The notes beneath the pieces are model-generated. The model had not been told where the DNA came from. It saw only the letters and a program-made list of their open reading frames with translations, and did not search any database. The position numbers were made by a program, and so were the translations under genes. 59,475 nt of DNA, from contig DJOT01000002.1 in the NCBI GenBank assembly GCA_002439095.1, positions 1-59,475 on the forward strand, given 5' to 3'. The stretch comes from Bacteroidales bacterium UBA6431 (GTDB lineage Bacteria; Bacteroidota; Bacteroidia; Bacteroidales; UBA932). Every line of letters begins with the position of its first letter. Positions within the stretch are counted from its first letter, which is position 1. Below are positions 8,992-17,982 of the stretch, piece after piece.

Positions 8992-10206
8992 CTATCTGGC
9001 AGAGTTGCGGTCTTCCATCAGGGCTTCGAAGAACAGGTCCCCGAGCAAAGTGTAGCCCTCGTCCGTAAAATGCAGCCTGTCAGGCTTGACAAGTCCGAGG
9101 TTTTTCCAGCGCTGCACGGAATGCGCCCCGCCCATGAGGCCGTAGAGGTCCCAGACCCCGGCACCGTATTCCCCGGCCAGCTCCATCATTGCCTTGCGCA
9201 CCGCAGGTGCGTTCTCGTTGTAGGTCATCCCCCTCCTGATGTAACGGTAACTGTCGTTGTTCGTTATGAATATTATGGCGCAGTCCGGGTTGACCCGATG
9301 AATCATCTCGATGAGACGGCGGTAGTTGTCCTTGAACCTGCCGGGCTTGAAATCCTTGGCTGTGCAGGCCGAGTCGTTGATGCCCAGGGCGAGGATTGCC
9401 AGGTCCGGGTTGACCAGTCTCAGATCCCGTTCCAGATCGGGGCACTTGTCTAGCCAGGTGGTAAGTTTGGCCCCGTTGACCCCGGACGAATAATAGTTCA
9501 CTCCCGGTCTGCCGCTGATGGGCTGGATCCCGGTGAGGGTAAAAGTTTCCCCGGAGGGGATCTCGAATCCCACAGTCACGCTGTCTGACCGGGACTGGAG
9601 GCTGAAGAGGTAACTCGCTGTGAGCGAGTCATAACTGTGCCTCAACGTGTCGGCGCCGCTGACGACATAGGGCCAGGCCCTCTCAGACGAGCCGTAGCCC
9701 AGCACGCGCAGCCTGGAGAATGACCAGAGACTGACGGAGTCGGGGCTGACATTGAAACTGACGGACGCGCTGCTGTCTGAAGTCCGCGCCCCGAAGCCGG
9801 TGATGCCGTAGCGGGGTTTCTCCAGCTTCGAGTTGAGGGTCATCATCGGGGCTTCCCATGTCCCCGTGTACGAGATGCGGTAGCTCTTGTCAGAGTTGGT
9901 CTTGCAGAGTCGTCTCGGGAAAAGGAAGCCCCTGTCTCCGCGCGGCGCGATAGAGTCGAGGTCGTTCATTATCCTGTTCGGGAAATATGCCGCCTGCACA
10001 TGAGAGCCGCCTATGTGCCAGATGTTTACATTCCCCTGCCCCGTAGAGACAAGGCTGTCGAGCTTGGCAAGGAAACGGTCCTGTGCGCTGCGGTCGCCCG
10101 GGAACACAAGGGCGGAGTTTTCAGTCTTCACGCAGTCGGGGAGCTCCCTGCTAACGAGAATGGCGGGCAGTAGCAGGGCAAGAAGCGGCAACATCTTATT
10201 TTTCAT
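8992..10206 (-). CDS. SGNH/GDSL-fold hydrolase or acetyltransferase, exported
   Basis: This 404-residue protein has an N-terminal signal-like hydrophobic stretch (residues 3-18). Block I is changed from GDS to GGSH, keeping the presumed nucleophile S68. Block III is ALGINDS and block V carries D376 and H379 (DRLHFTDEG). The start at 10206 was chosen because it has a real GGAGG at 10214-10218, rare in this window, and the signal sequence follows. It overlaps the upstream SGNH gene by 11 bases and abuts the MBOAT gene. I infer it works with the MBOAT protein to O-acylate or de-acylate an envelope polymer. Confidence 0.82.
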   Translation of the reverse strand: MKNKMLPLLALLLPAILVSRELPDCVKTENSALVFPGDRSAQDRFLAKLDSLVSTGQGNVNIWHIGGSHVQAAYFPNRIMNDLDSIAPRGDRGFLFPRRLCKTNSDKSYRISYTGTWEAPMMTLNSKLEKPRYGITGFGARTSDSSASVSFNVSPDSVSLWSFSRLRVLGYGSSERAWPYVVSGADTLRHSYDSLTASYLFSLQSRSDSVTVGFEIPSGETFTLTGIQPISGRPGVNYYSSGVNGAKLTTWLDKCPDLERDLRLVNPDLAILALGINDSACTAKDFKPGRFKDNYRRLIEMIHRVNPDCAIIFITNNDSYRYIRRGMTYNENAPAVRKAMMELAGEYGAGVWDLYGLMGGAHSVQRWKNLGLVKPDRLHFTDEGYTLLGDLFFEALMEDRNSAR

Positions 10207-11563
10207 TCTTTTTCCTCCAGAGGTAATAGTCATAATAGAGCAGGAAACTGTCACTGAACATCTCCCCCACCCTGGCCGAGCCACGCGGGGTGAAATGCAC
10301 ATAGTCGGAGCCGGCAAGCGGCGGGGCCGCACCAACCCAGTCAAGCATGGAGTTACGGCCGCCCATGGCACCGTAAATATCCCAGTACGCGGCATTTTCA
10401 GAGACGGCGGCAGCACGCAGGGAATCCACCAGTTCAGGGAGGACAGGGTATGTCTGGCGCTTCCCGTTGATGGACGTGGACATGTCGGACGGCCCGATGA
10501 AGACAAGCGTGGCCTGCGGGGCAAGTTTGTGCAGGTAGCGCAGTTGCCGGCGCACCGAGGAGGCGTAGCCGGAGACTGCCTTGGTAGTGGAGATATACGG
10601 CACCGTGTTTCCCCCGTACTGGAGGAGGATGAGGCGGACGTTCTCTTCATGGTAGAAACTGCGCATCTGCGCGGCATCCATCGCCGTGAAGACCAGTCCC
10701 GAGCAGCCGCGCATGGCCATGTTGTCCACCCTCACCCCGCTGTCAGTATCGAGAAGGATGCCGTAGATATCGGCATGGCCGGAAAGGGAAAGGCTGGCCT
10801 TGGCACTGCTGTCAGGCAGCTGGAACACGGCCTTTTCTATCGGGCCGTCACCCTCCAGGCTCACGCTCCTGCCACCGCAGCCGGCTGTCAGAGTGCCTTC
10901 TATGTTGCCTGCCACAAGTGTGAGGCGGTTGAAGAGTTTCTGCCCCTTGCCGCGGGAGCGTACCGGGGAGAAAGACACTGTCATGGTCGTGTCCAGATGC
11001 ACGAAGTCCCCGTAAGGGCCGAATTTCCTGAGGCCTTCGGGCTTCTCGCCGAAGACTGTGAATCTCTCAAGCTCAGAGGAAGCGCTCACGGCCATAGCCG
11101 GAGTGAAATAGCGGCGCGCCGGGAGCATCCCCTGCCCGTCTCCGCCGAAACGCTCCTGAAGAGCATCGCGTATGGCCGAAGTGATCCTGTCCTCTTCTAT
11201 CTGGGAGTCTCCGTAATGTATGATTCTCACCGGATTACGCTTCGCGTTTTCAAGGGCTTCGAAGATCGGGTCGAAGAAAGCCGGATCGTCGGACGGGAGG
11301 TAGAATCTGGCCGGATCCGAATCGAAAAATCCTTTAAACCGGTCATCCTCCGCCTTGCGGACGGCCTCTTTGCGGCTTTCAAGCAGTTCTTCCGGAGACA
11401 CGCGCGCCTGCTCCGGCTCCGCACCCTCAAGGATGTCGGACACCGACGGAAAACGGAGTTCCAGCGCCCCGGCCTTCACTCCCCCGGACGGGAAGACGGC
11501 GCTGACAAGGGCCAGCATGGCGATCACGGACAATATGAAAATCAATACAGCACTGCGTCTCAT
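10196..11563 (-). CDS. SGNH/GDSL-fold hydrolase or acetyltransferase, membrane-anchored
   Basis: This 455-residue protein has one N-terminal membrane segment (about residues 5-23) and a periplasmic SGNH domain. Block I is HYGDSQIEEDR with S120 as probable nucleophile. Block III is degenerate (QYGGNTVP) and block V is SDYVHFTPRG with D420 and H423. It begins with an ATGA overlap on the uvrB stop and is followed by a second SGNH gene and an MBOAT gene. The pair of SGNH proteins plus MBOAT recalls peptidoglycan or exopolysaccharide O-acetylation systems. Its role is inferred from context. Confidence 0.82.
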   Translation of the reverse strand: MRRSAVLIFILSVIAMLALVSAVFPSGGVKAGALELRFPSVSDILEGAEPEQARVSPEELLESRKEAVRKAEDDRFKGFFDSDPARFYLPSDDPAFFDPIFEALENAKRNPVRIIHYGDSQIEEDRITSAIRDALQERFGGDGQGMLPARRYFTPAMAVSASSELERFTVFGEKPEGLRKFGPYGDFVHLDTTMTVSFSPVRSRGKGQKLFNRLTLVAGNIEGTLTAGCGGRSVSLEGDGPIEKAVFQLPDSSAKASLSLSGHADIYGILLDTDSGVRVDNMAMRGCSGLVFTAMDAAQMRSFYHEENVRLILLQYGGNTVPYISTTKAVSGYASSVRRQLRYLHKLAPQATLVFIGPSDMSTSINGKRQTYPVLPELVDSLRAAAVSENAAYWDIYGAMGGRNSMLDWVGAAPPLAGSDYVHFTPRGSARVGEMFSDSFLLYYDYYLWRKKNEK

Positions 11564-13704
11564 TTCTCTTTCCAGACTTTAAGGTATTCCTGTAGTGCCC
11601 ACATCTCATCACGATAGCGTGCGGCATGTGCGAAATCAAGGTCGGCAGCGGATTTTTTCATGCGCCTGCGGTCCTCTTCGATGAGCTTCTCCACCTGCTC
11701 GCGGGACATCGAGCGGATCACCGGGTCCTGGAGCACAGCCGCGAGGTCGGCCTTGACATGGCCGTCGGCGAAGGCAGCCCCATCCTCACGCAGCGCCGCA
11801 TGTCCGAAGCCCACGGAGATGCTGCCCTTCCCTAGATCCGAAGGGTTCGGGACATAGACAGGCGAGTCGTAGGAGTTGGCGGCGCTGACACGGCCCGTAG
11901 TGCCGCCGGCAAGGCTCTTTGCCAGCACATTCTGGCGCACCTGCACCTGCTTCGGGGTGATGTGGTGGAGTTCGTTGTATTCCACCTGCTTGCGGCGCCG
12001 GCGGTTGGTTTCGCGTATGGTCTCCTCCATGGACGGGGTCACGGAATCGGCGTACATTATCACGAGTCCGTTGACATTTCGGGCCGCCCTGCCCGCTGTC
12101 TGGGTCAGGGCCCGCCCGGTGCGCAGGAAACCTTCCTTGTCGGCATCGAGTATCGCCACCAGCGACACGGACGGGATGTCCAGACCCTCACGGAGGAGGT
12201 TCACCCCTACGAGCACGTCAAACAGCCCCATCTTGAAGTCCTCGATGATTTCCACGCGCTCGGCAGTGTCCACATCCGAGTGGATGTACCGCACGCGGAT
12301 GCCTATCTTGCGCAGGTACTCGTCCAGTTCTTCGGCCATCCTCTTGGTGAGGGTGGTGACAAGGGTGCGTTCATCACTTTCTGCGCGTTTGCGTATCTCC
12401 TCGACCAGATCGTCCACCTGGTTCTTGGTAGGACGGACCTCGATAGGCGGATCCAGCAGGCCGGTCGGCCTGACCACCTGCTCAACCACCAGACCTCCGG
12501 ACTTCTCAAGTTCGTAGTCGGCCGGGGTCGCACTGACATACACTTTTTGGCCGGTGATGGCCTCGAACTCCTCGAACTTCAGTGGCCTGTTGTCGGATGC
12601 CGCCGGGAGACGGAAGCCGTAGTCGATGAGTATCGACTTGCGGGAATGGTCTCCTCCGTACATCGCCCTCACCTGCGGGAGAGTCACATGGCTCTCGTCG
12701 ATGAACGTTACGAAATCCTTGGGGAAATAGTCGATCAGGCAGAAAGGTCTCTGCCCCTCGCGGCGTCCGTCAAAGTAGCGCGAGTAGTTCTCGATGCCGG
12801 GGCAATAGCCCATCTCCTTGATCATCTCAAGGTCATATTCCACCCTCTGTTTGAGGCGTTTGGCCTCAAGTTCTCGCCCCTGCTCCGTGAACACCTGCAT
12901 CTGCTTGACCAGATCGTCCTGGATCTGCGACACCGCCGCGGCGCTGCGTTCCTTGGTGGTGACGAAGTTGTTGGCAGGGTAGATGCTGATCTCGTCCAGA
13001 TCTTCGATATGGGCGCCGGTCACAGGATCTATAAGGCTCAGAGCATCCACCTCGTCCCCGAAGAACTCTATCCTCACCGCCTCGTCGGCACCGCTCAGGT
13101 AGACATCCACTGTGTCTCCGCGCACACGGAACGAGCCGCGCTTGAACTCGGCCTCGGTTCGGTTGTACAGGCCCTCGACGAGTCGGTACAGAAGCCCCGT
13201 CAGGCTGCGGGTCTCGCCCTTGCGGACAGTGACCGTCTGCGCGTGGAAATCCTCCGGGTTGCCGATACCGTAGAGGCATGATACAGAGGATATCACGATG
13301 ACATCACGCCTGCCCGAGAGCAGGGCGCTCGCGGCGCTGAGGCGCAGCTTCTCGATGCGGTCGTTGATGCTGAGGTCCTTCTCGATATAGGTGTCGCTCG
13401 AAGGGATGTAGGCCTCCGGCTGGTAGTAGTCGTAATAGGAGACGAAATACTCGACGGCGTTTTCAGGGAAGAATGACTTGAACTCCCCGTAGAGCTGGGC
13501 CGCAAGGGTCTTGTTGTGGCTGAGTATCAGCGCCGGACGCTGGAGACGCTCGATGACGTTGGCCATCGTGAATGTCTTGCCCGAGCCGGTCACGCCGAGC
13601 AGGGTGACATCGCTCACGCCCGACTCAAGAGCGGAGCTGAGCTGCGCTATGGCCTCCGGCTGGTCTCCCGACGGTTTATATTCTGACTGCAGATGAAATT
13701 TCAT
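11560..13704 (-). CDS. uvrB: Excinuclease ABC subunit B
   Basis: This 714-residue UvrB is the damage-verifying helicase-like subunit of nucleotide excision repair. It has Walker A GVTGSGKT at residues 37-44, the beta-hairpin region with YYDYYQPEAYIPSSDTYIEKD, DESHVTLPQ, and the C-terminal helicase motifs (TLTKRMAEELDEYL, LLREGLDIPSV, QTAGRAARN). A UVR domain (DLDFAHAARYRDEM) that contacts UvrA/UvrC closes the protein. It is somewhat longer than the E. coli protein. It lies 7 bases downstream of a broken ATPase gene, and its stop overlaps the first SGNH gene as ATGA. Confidence 0.97.
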   Translation of the reverse strand: MKFHLQSEYKPSGDQPEAIAQLSSALESGVSDVTLLGVTGSGKTFTMANVIERLQRPALILSHNKTLAAQLYGEFKSFFPENAVEYFVSYYDYYQPEAYIPSSDTYIEKDLSINDRIEKLRLSAASALLSGRRDVIVISSVSCLYGIGNPEDFHAQTVTVRKGETRSLTGLLYRLVEGLYNRTEAEFKRGSFRVRGDTVDVYLSGADEAVRIEFFGDEVDALSLIDPVTGAHIEDLDEISIYPANNFVTTKERSAAAVSQIQDDLVKQMQVFTEQGRELEAKRLKQRVEYDLEMIKEMGYCPGIENYSRYFDGRREGQRPFCLIDYFPKDFVTFIDESHVTLPQVRAMYGGDHSRKSILIDYGFRLPAASDNRPLKFEEFEAITGQKVYVSATPADYELEKSGGLVVEQVVRPTGLLDPPIEVRPTKNQVDDLVEEIRKRAESDERTLVTTLTKRMAEELDEYLRKIGIRVRYIHSDVDTAERVEIIEDFKMGLFDVLVGVNLLREGLDIPSVSLVAILDADKEGFLRTGRALTQTAGRAARNVNGLVIMYADSVTPSMEETIRETNRRRRKQVEYNELHHITPKQVQVRQNVLAKSLAGGTTGRVSAANSYDSPVYVPNPSDLGKGSISVGFGHAALREDGAAFADGHVKADLAAVLQDPVIRSMSREQVEKLIEEDRRRMKKSAADLDFAHAARYRDEMWALQEYLKVWKEK

Positions 13705-13711
13705 AAAGTAT

Positions 13712-14840
13712 TCATATTATCTCGCCAGCCCAAAGGGACTTGAAGAAGTCTGTGACATAATATAGATCCACATCACCCGAACGTCTGGTAATATGATCGC
13801 GCGAGACGATAATCTGTCTGGCATCCGGATGCTCTTCGGTGAATTTTTGAAGCCCCCTCTTATGCTTGGCCTCAATGTGGTCGGTGGATTTGATTTCTAT
13901 GGCCACTCGTGCATCTCCAATGACCGCATCGACTTCATCCTTGGCATAAGTGTGCCAATAGGTCAATTCTTCTTCACTTCCAGTGTATCCGAGGTACGCC
14001 CGGAGCTCCTGCATCACAAGGCTCTCGAAAGCATGCCCGTACTCGGGAGTTTCCGGCATCAGATGAAAACGATGCAGAAGATAGTTGGGTATGCCCACAT
14101 CGAAGAAATAAAACTTCGATGTCTGGAGAAGCCTGCGTTTTATAACCTTTCGGTAAGGCTTCACCTCGAACCCCAAAAGGGTATCATATAGGATTTTAAA
14201 ATACGCCTTGACGGTATTGACAGACACGCCGCAGTCAGAGGCTATATTGTCATAATTCAGGATCTCGGTATTGGTGACAGCAGCCACCTCAAGAAAGCGT
14301 TCAAAAGTATCTATGTCCCGCACCAAGGCTTCCTCCTCTATTTCTTCCTTCAGATAGAGGTTCACATAGTTCTTGAGGCGGACTCGCGCATCCTTCACAT
14401 CATAATGACGCGGGATCATGCCATTTTGGAGAGCTCGATCGAAGTCATAATCGGGAATTTCGGCATACACGAGGGGATATAAATGCTCTTCGTTTGCCCT
14501 CCCGCCCAACTGCGCGTCTGATCTTTCTTGCGCTGGAGCCGCTGAGAATAAAACGCAAGTTTTTCTCAACCATCAACTTATGCACAATGTCAAGAAGTTC
14601 AGGAAGCTTCTGGATTTCATCTACGACCACCAAAGTCCCGGACGGGAATCTCGCAAGCATCTCGTAGAACTCCATGGCTCGACGCCTGAAACGTTTCCGT
14701 GTATCCGGGTCAAGAAGGTCAACATACACGGCCTCGGGAAAACGCTCCCTCAACAATGTCGACTTCCCTGTCTGACGACCGCCAAACAAAAACATCCCCT
14801 CGTCCAAACGGCCCTCTATATCGAATATCCTACTATACAT
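13712..14840 (-). pseudogene. Frameshifted AAA_14/DUF4143-type ATPase
   Basis: Two frames together make one ATPase. The first frame starts at 14840 and contains Walker A GGRQTGKST, Walker B LVVVDEIQKLPE and LSGSSARKIR. The second frame, from about 14545 down to 13712, starts at AQLGGRANEEHLYPLVYAE and runs through the complete DUF4143 half. Reading must skip one base (or two must be restored) near 14530-14545, where the family usually has several more residues between ARK and LLGGRA, so a small deletion is likely. The downstream frame has no good start. A recent mutation, a sequencing error, or programmed frameshifting are possible in that order. Confidence 0.75.
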
Positions 14841-14899
14841 AAACTTGTAAAATTTGCAGTAACATTGACAATATTTTCAAAATTTCGCCAACGATGATG

Positions 14900-14907
14900 C
14901 AAATATA
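14900..14907 (-). promoter_or_regulatory. Promoter -7 element for the frameshifted ATPase
   Basis: TATATTTG on the minus strand matches TAnnTTTG, about 60 bases before the ATG at 14840. The same transcript may run through the broken gene into uvrB. Confidence 0.45.
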
Positions 14908-14940
14908 CTAAAGTTCACACAGACCTCAAAACGGAGATAC

Positions 14941-17900
14941 CTACAGTCCGGAGTAGCGCTCAAAGAATGCCTGTATCTTCTCGATTACTGATTTCTTCTT
15001 TTCTTGCCGGTCGCCCCCACCGAAGCGGGACATGGGCGGGAGTATCTTGTCAATGTCGGTTCCTGTGGTTCTTACCTGTCCGTCCCGGAAACTGTTGTCA
15101 ATAAATGCCCTTGTCTCCTGCGGTCTGAGATGCTCACTCTCTATGATTTCTTTCAGGTCTTCGTCCTTCCGCTGCTGAACATATTCTTTCCAGCTCTTCT
15201 CTACGTCAGTATCGGCATTCACACTGCCGATGAAGTTCTCTATGAGTTCCTTCTTGCTCCTGAGCTGGATGCTTGACCCTATGGCCTTGGAAATATTGAC
15301 AAGTATCTCCTTGTTTGTGCAGTTGCTGTCGTGATACTTCTGAACAAGAAGGAGAATATAGTCAATGTTTATCTCCACCTGCCTTATAAGCTCAGTCTCA
15401 AATACAAGGTCATCATTTATGTTCTCCTTGTCGCCGGGCTTGCGGCGGCGCCATTTCTCCTGAAGGTCAAGATAATTGCTCTGGTAATCCTGCAACTGCC
15501 TGTCTGTGAGCATCTCCTTTCCCTCAAACTGGTCAAAGGTGGAAAGTATGTTGATGGATTTGAGAAGACTTCCAAACAGGGCCACGAACCGTCTCTCCGC
15601 ATCTTCGCCCATAATGGCTTGCCCTTCCGGGAACTCATTTTGCAGCTGCTCGACAAGCTCCTTATATCCATAGCAGTGCTTCCCTTTCTCCGTGTCGTAT
15701 CCGTCATAATAAGACAGGAAGTCTTTCAGCACCACGATGCTGCTTGCATCCTTGTCCCCGAACAGGGCAATGGCATCATCAGTAGCCTGCTGAAGATCCC
15801 TGAAACAGACTATGTTGCCGAAGGTCTTGACAGAGTTCAGTATCCTGTTCGTTCTGGAAAATGCCTGTATCAGTCCGTGCTGTTTCAGGTTCTTGTCCAC
15901 AAACAGGGTATTGAGTGTGGTGGCATCAAAGCCCGTAAGGAACATATTCACCACTATCAGCAAGTCCACCTGCCTGTTCTTCATCCTCAACGACAAGTCT
16001 TTATAGTAGTTCTGGAACTTGTCGCTGGATGTGTCATAATTCGTGGAGAACATCCTGTTGTAATCCTGTATGGCTCCTTCAAGGAAATCCCTTGACTGCT
16101 GGTCAAGCTGCGTGGTGCTCTCCGGGTTCTCTTCCGCAAGTATCCCATCGACTTCTTCTTCATTTGCACCATAGCTGTATATGGTGGCTATCTTCAATCT
16201 GTGTGATTCCGGAAGATTTTCCTGTTGTTTTTTGAACTCATTGTAGTATGCCTTGGCCATAGGAATGGACGCCACTGCAAACATAGCATTGAAGCTCCTT
16301 CTCTTTGTCTTCTGGTCGAAGTGTTCAAGGATATACTGGGTTACATTTGAGATCCTTTCAGGGGATGCCATAGCCTTCTCCCTGTCAATGGCAGAAATCT
16401 GTTCATCATTGATGCTGTCCTTCTCCTTGATGGTATTCACATAGTCAATCCTGAACGGAAGGACATTCTCGTCATTGATGGCATCCACTATGGTGTAGGT
16501 GTGGAGCTTGTCCCCGAATGCCTGCTGGGTGGTCTTCAATCTCATATCACCGCCGGTCCCTGCATTCTGTGCGAAGATAGGGGTGCCTGTGAAGCCGAAC
16601 AGATTGTATTTCCTGAAGTTCTTGGTGATGGCACTGTGCATCTCCCCGAAGTTGCTTCTGTGGCACTCGTCGAAGATTATCACCACCCTCTGCTGGAATA
16701 TCGGATGGTTCCTGTTCTTCTGGACGAAGATGGAAAGCTTCTGGATGGTGGTGATGATGATATGGTAATCGTGATAACCACCGCTTTTGTCCCTGTTCTC
16801 CAACTGTCTTTGAAGCACGGCCGTGGAAGTGTTTCCGTCAGCCGCCCCTTCCTCGAAGCGGTTATACTCCTTCATCGTCTGGTAGTCAAGGTCTTTCCTG
16901 TCCACCACGAAGAGGACCTTGTCTATATATGGAAGTCTGGATGCCAGCTGTGCTGTCTTGAAGGATGTGAGTGTCTTTCCTGAGCCTGTGGTGTGCCAGA
17001 TGTATCCTCCGCCCTTGATGCTGCCGTAAAGCTTGTAATTCTCTGCAATGTTTATCCTCTGTATGATCCTTTCTGTGGCTGCGATCTGGTAAGGTCTCAT
17101 CACCATAAGCATCTTCTCGCTGGTGAATACACAATACTTTGTAAGGATGCTGAGCAGGGTATGCTTGGAGAAGAATGTCTTTGTGAAGTCAAGAAGGTCA
17201 GTGATGACCTTGTTGTTGCTGTCAGCCCAGAATGATGAGAACTCGAATGAGTTGCTGGTCTTCTTCGACTTGTTCCTTCCGCCTGTCTCCTGCTCTTTGA
17301 GATGATTGGCCCTGGTGGTGTTTGAGTAATACTTGGTGTTCGTGCCGTTGCTGATGACAAATATCTGCACATACTCATACAATCCGCAGCCTGCCCAGAA
17401 GCTGTCCCTCTGGTATCTGTTTATCTGGTTGAATGCCTCTTTGAGCTGGACACCGCGCCTTTTCAGTTCTATATGCACAAGGGGAAGACCGTTTACAAGA
17501 ATGGACACATCATATCTGGTGTCATAGTTCCCGCCCTCCTCGACATACTGGTTTATGACCTGGACGAAGTTGTTGTGGATGTTGTCCTTGTCGAGCAGTT
17601 TGATGTTCTGGCTTTCTCCTGTGTCTCTTTTGAGAACCTGGATATAGTCATCCTGTATCTTCTGTGTCTTGGCTACAATATCATCATTTTTGTTGGCTAT
17701 GCACTCACCGAAGAACCGCTCCCATTCACTGTCTGTGAAGTGGTAGGAGTTGAGCTTTTCCAGTTGCGAGCGCAGGTTCCTGATGAGGTCGGCCTCCGTG
17801 TGGATAGGGAGATACTCATACCCCTGCTCCCCAAGGAGTCTGATGAACTCCTTTTCCAGATCAGCCTCGCTCTGGTAGCTTTCCGCAGGGGTAGCCACGT

Positions 17901-17961
17901 GGTCATATTCTGCGACCACAGTGTATTCCTGACTTTCCGCGATGATATTGTATTGTGTCAT
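14941..17961 (-). CDS. hsdR: Type I restriction enzyme, restriction/translocase subunit
   Basis: This 1006-residue HsdR translocates DNA and cuts it when the HsdMS complex meets unmethylated sites. The N-terminal PD-(D/E)xK nuclease is intact, with D151 in YDVSILVNG and E165-L-K167 in HIELKRRG. The motor has Walker A TGSGKT (325-330) and DECH (431-434), followed by GFTGTPIF and the C-terminal helicase lobe with NMFLTGFDA and QAFSRTNR. The C-terminal region probably docks onto HsdM. It follows hsdS with 21 bases between. Nothing suggests inactivation. Confidence 0.96.
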   Translation of the reverse strand: MTQYNIIAESQEYTVVAEYDHVATPAESYQSEADLEKEFIRLLGEQGYEYLPIHTEADLIRNLRSQLEKLNSYHFTDSEWERFFGECIANKNDDIVAKTQKIQDDYIQVLKRDTGESQNIKLLDKDNIHNNFVQVINQYVEEGGNYDTRYDVSILVNGLPLVHIELKRRGVQLKEAFNQINRYQRDSFWAGCGLYEYVQIFVISNGTNTKYYSNTTRANHLKEQETGGRNKSKKTSNSFEFSSFWADSNNKVITDLLDFTKTFFSKHTLLSILTKYCVFTSEKMLMVMRPYQIAATERIIQRINIAENYKLYGSIKGGGYIWHTTGSGKTLTSFKTAQLASRLPYIDKVLFVVDRKDLDYQTMKEYNRFEEGAADGNTSTAVLQRQLENRDKSGGYHDYHIIITTIQKLSIFVQKNRNHPIFQQRVVIIFDECHRSNFGEMHSAITKNFRKYNLFGFTGTPIFAQNAGTGGDMRLKTTQQAFGDKLHTYTIVDAINDENVLPFRIDYVNTIKEKDSINDEQISAIDREKAMASPERISNVTQYILEHFDQKTKRRSFNAMFAVASIPMAKAYYNEFKKQQENLPESHRLKIATIYSYGANEEEVDGILAEENPESTTQLDQQSRDFLEGAIQDYNRMFSTNYDTSSDKFQNYYKDLSLRMKNRQVDLLIVVNMFLTGFDATTLNTLFVDKNLKQHGLIQAFSRTNRILNSVKTFGNIVCFRDLQQATDDAIALFGDKDASSIVVLKDFLSYYDGYDTEKGKHCYGYKELVEQLQNEFPEGQAIMGEDAERRFVALFGSLLKSINILSTFDQFEGKEMLTDRQLQDYQSNYLDLQEKWRRRKPGDKENINDDLVFETELIRQVEINIDYILLLVQKYHDSNCTNKEILVNISKAIGSSIQLRSKKELIENFIGSVNADTDVEKSWKEYVQQRKDEDLKEIIESEHLRPQETRAFIDNSFRDGQVRTTGTDIDKILPPMSRFGGGDRQEKKKSVIEKIQAFFERYSGL

Positions 17962-17982
17962 TATTATGCTTCTTGTCTTCTG

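Noticed and set aside
8029..11617. Long plus-strand open frames (8029-9453 and 10013-11617)
   Set aside because: They run antisense to strong MBOAT and SGNH genes, and have biased Arg/His-rich composition without homology to any family I know.
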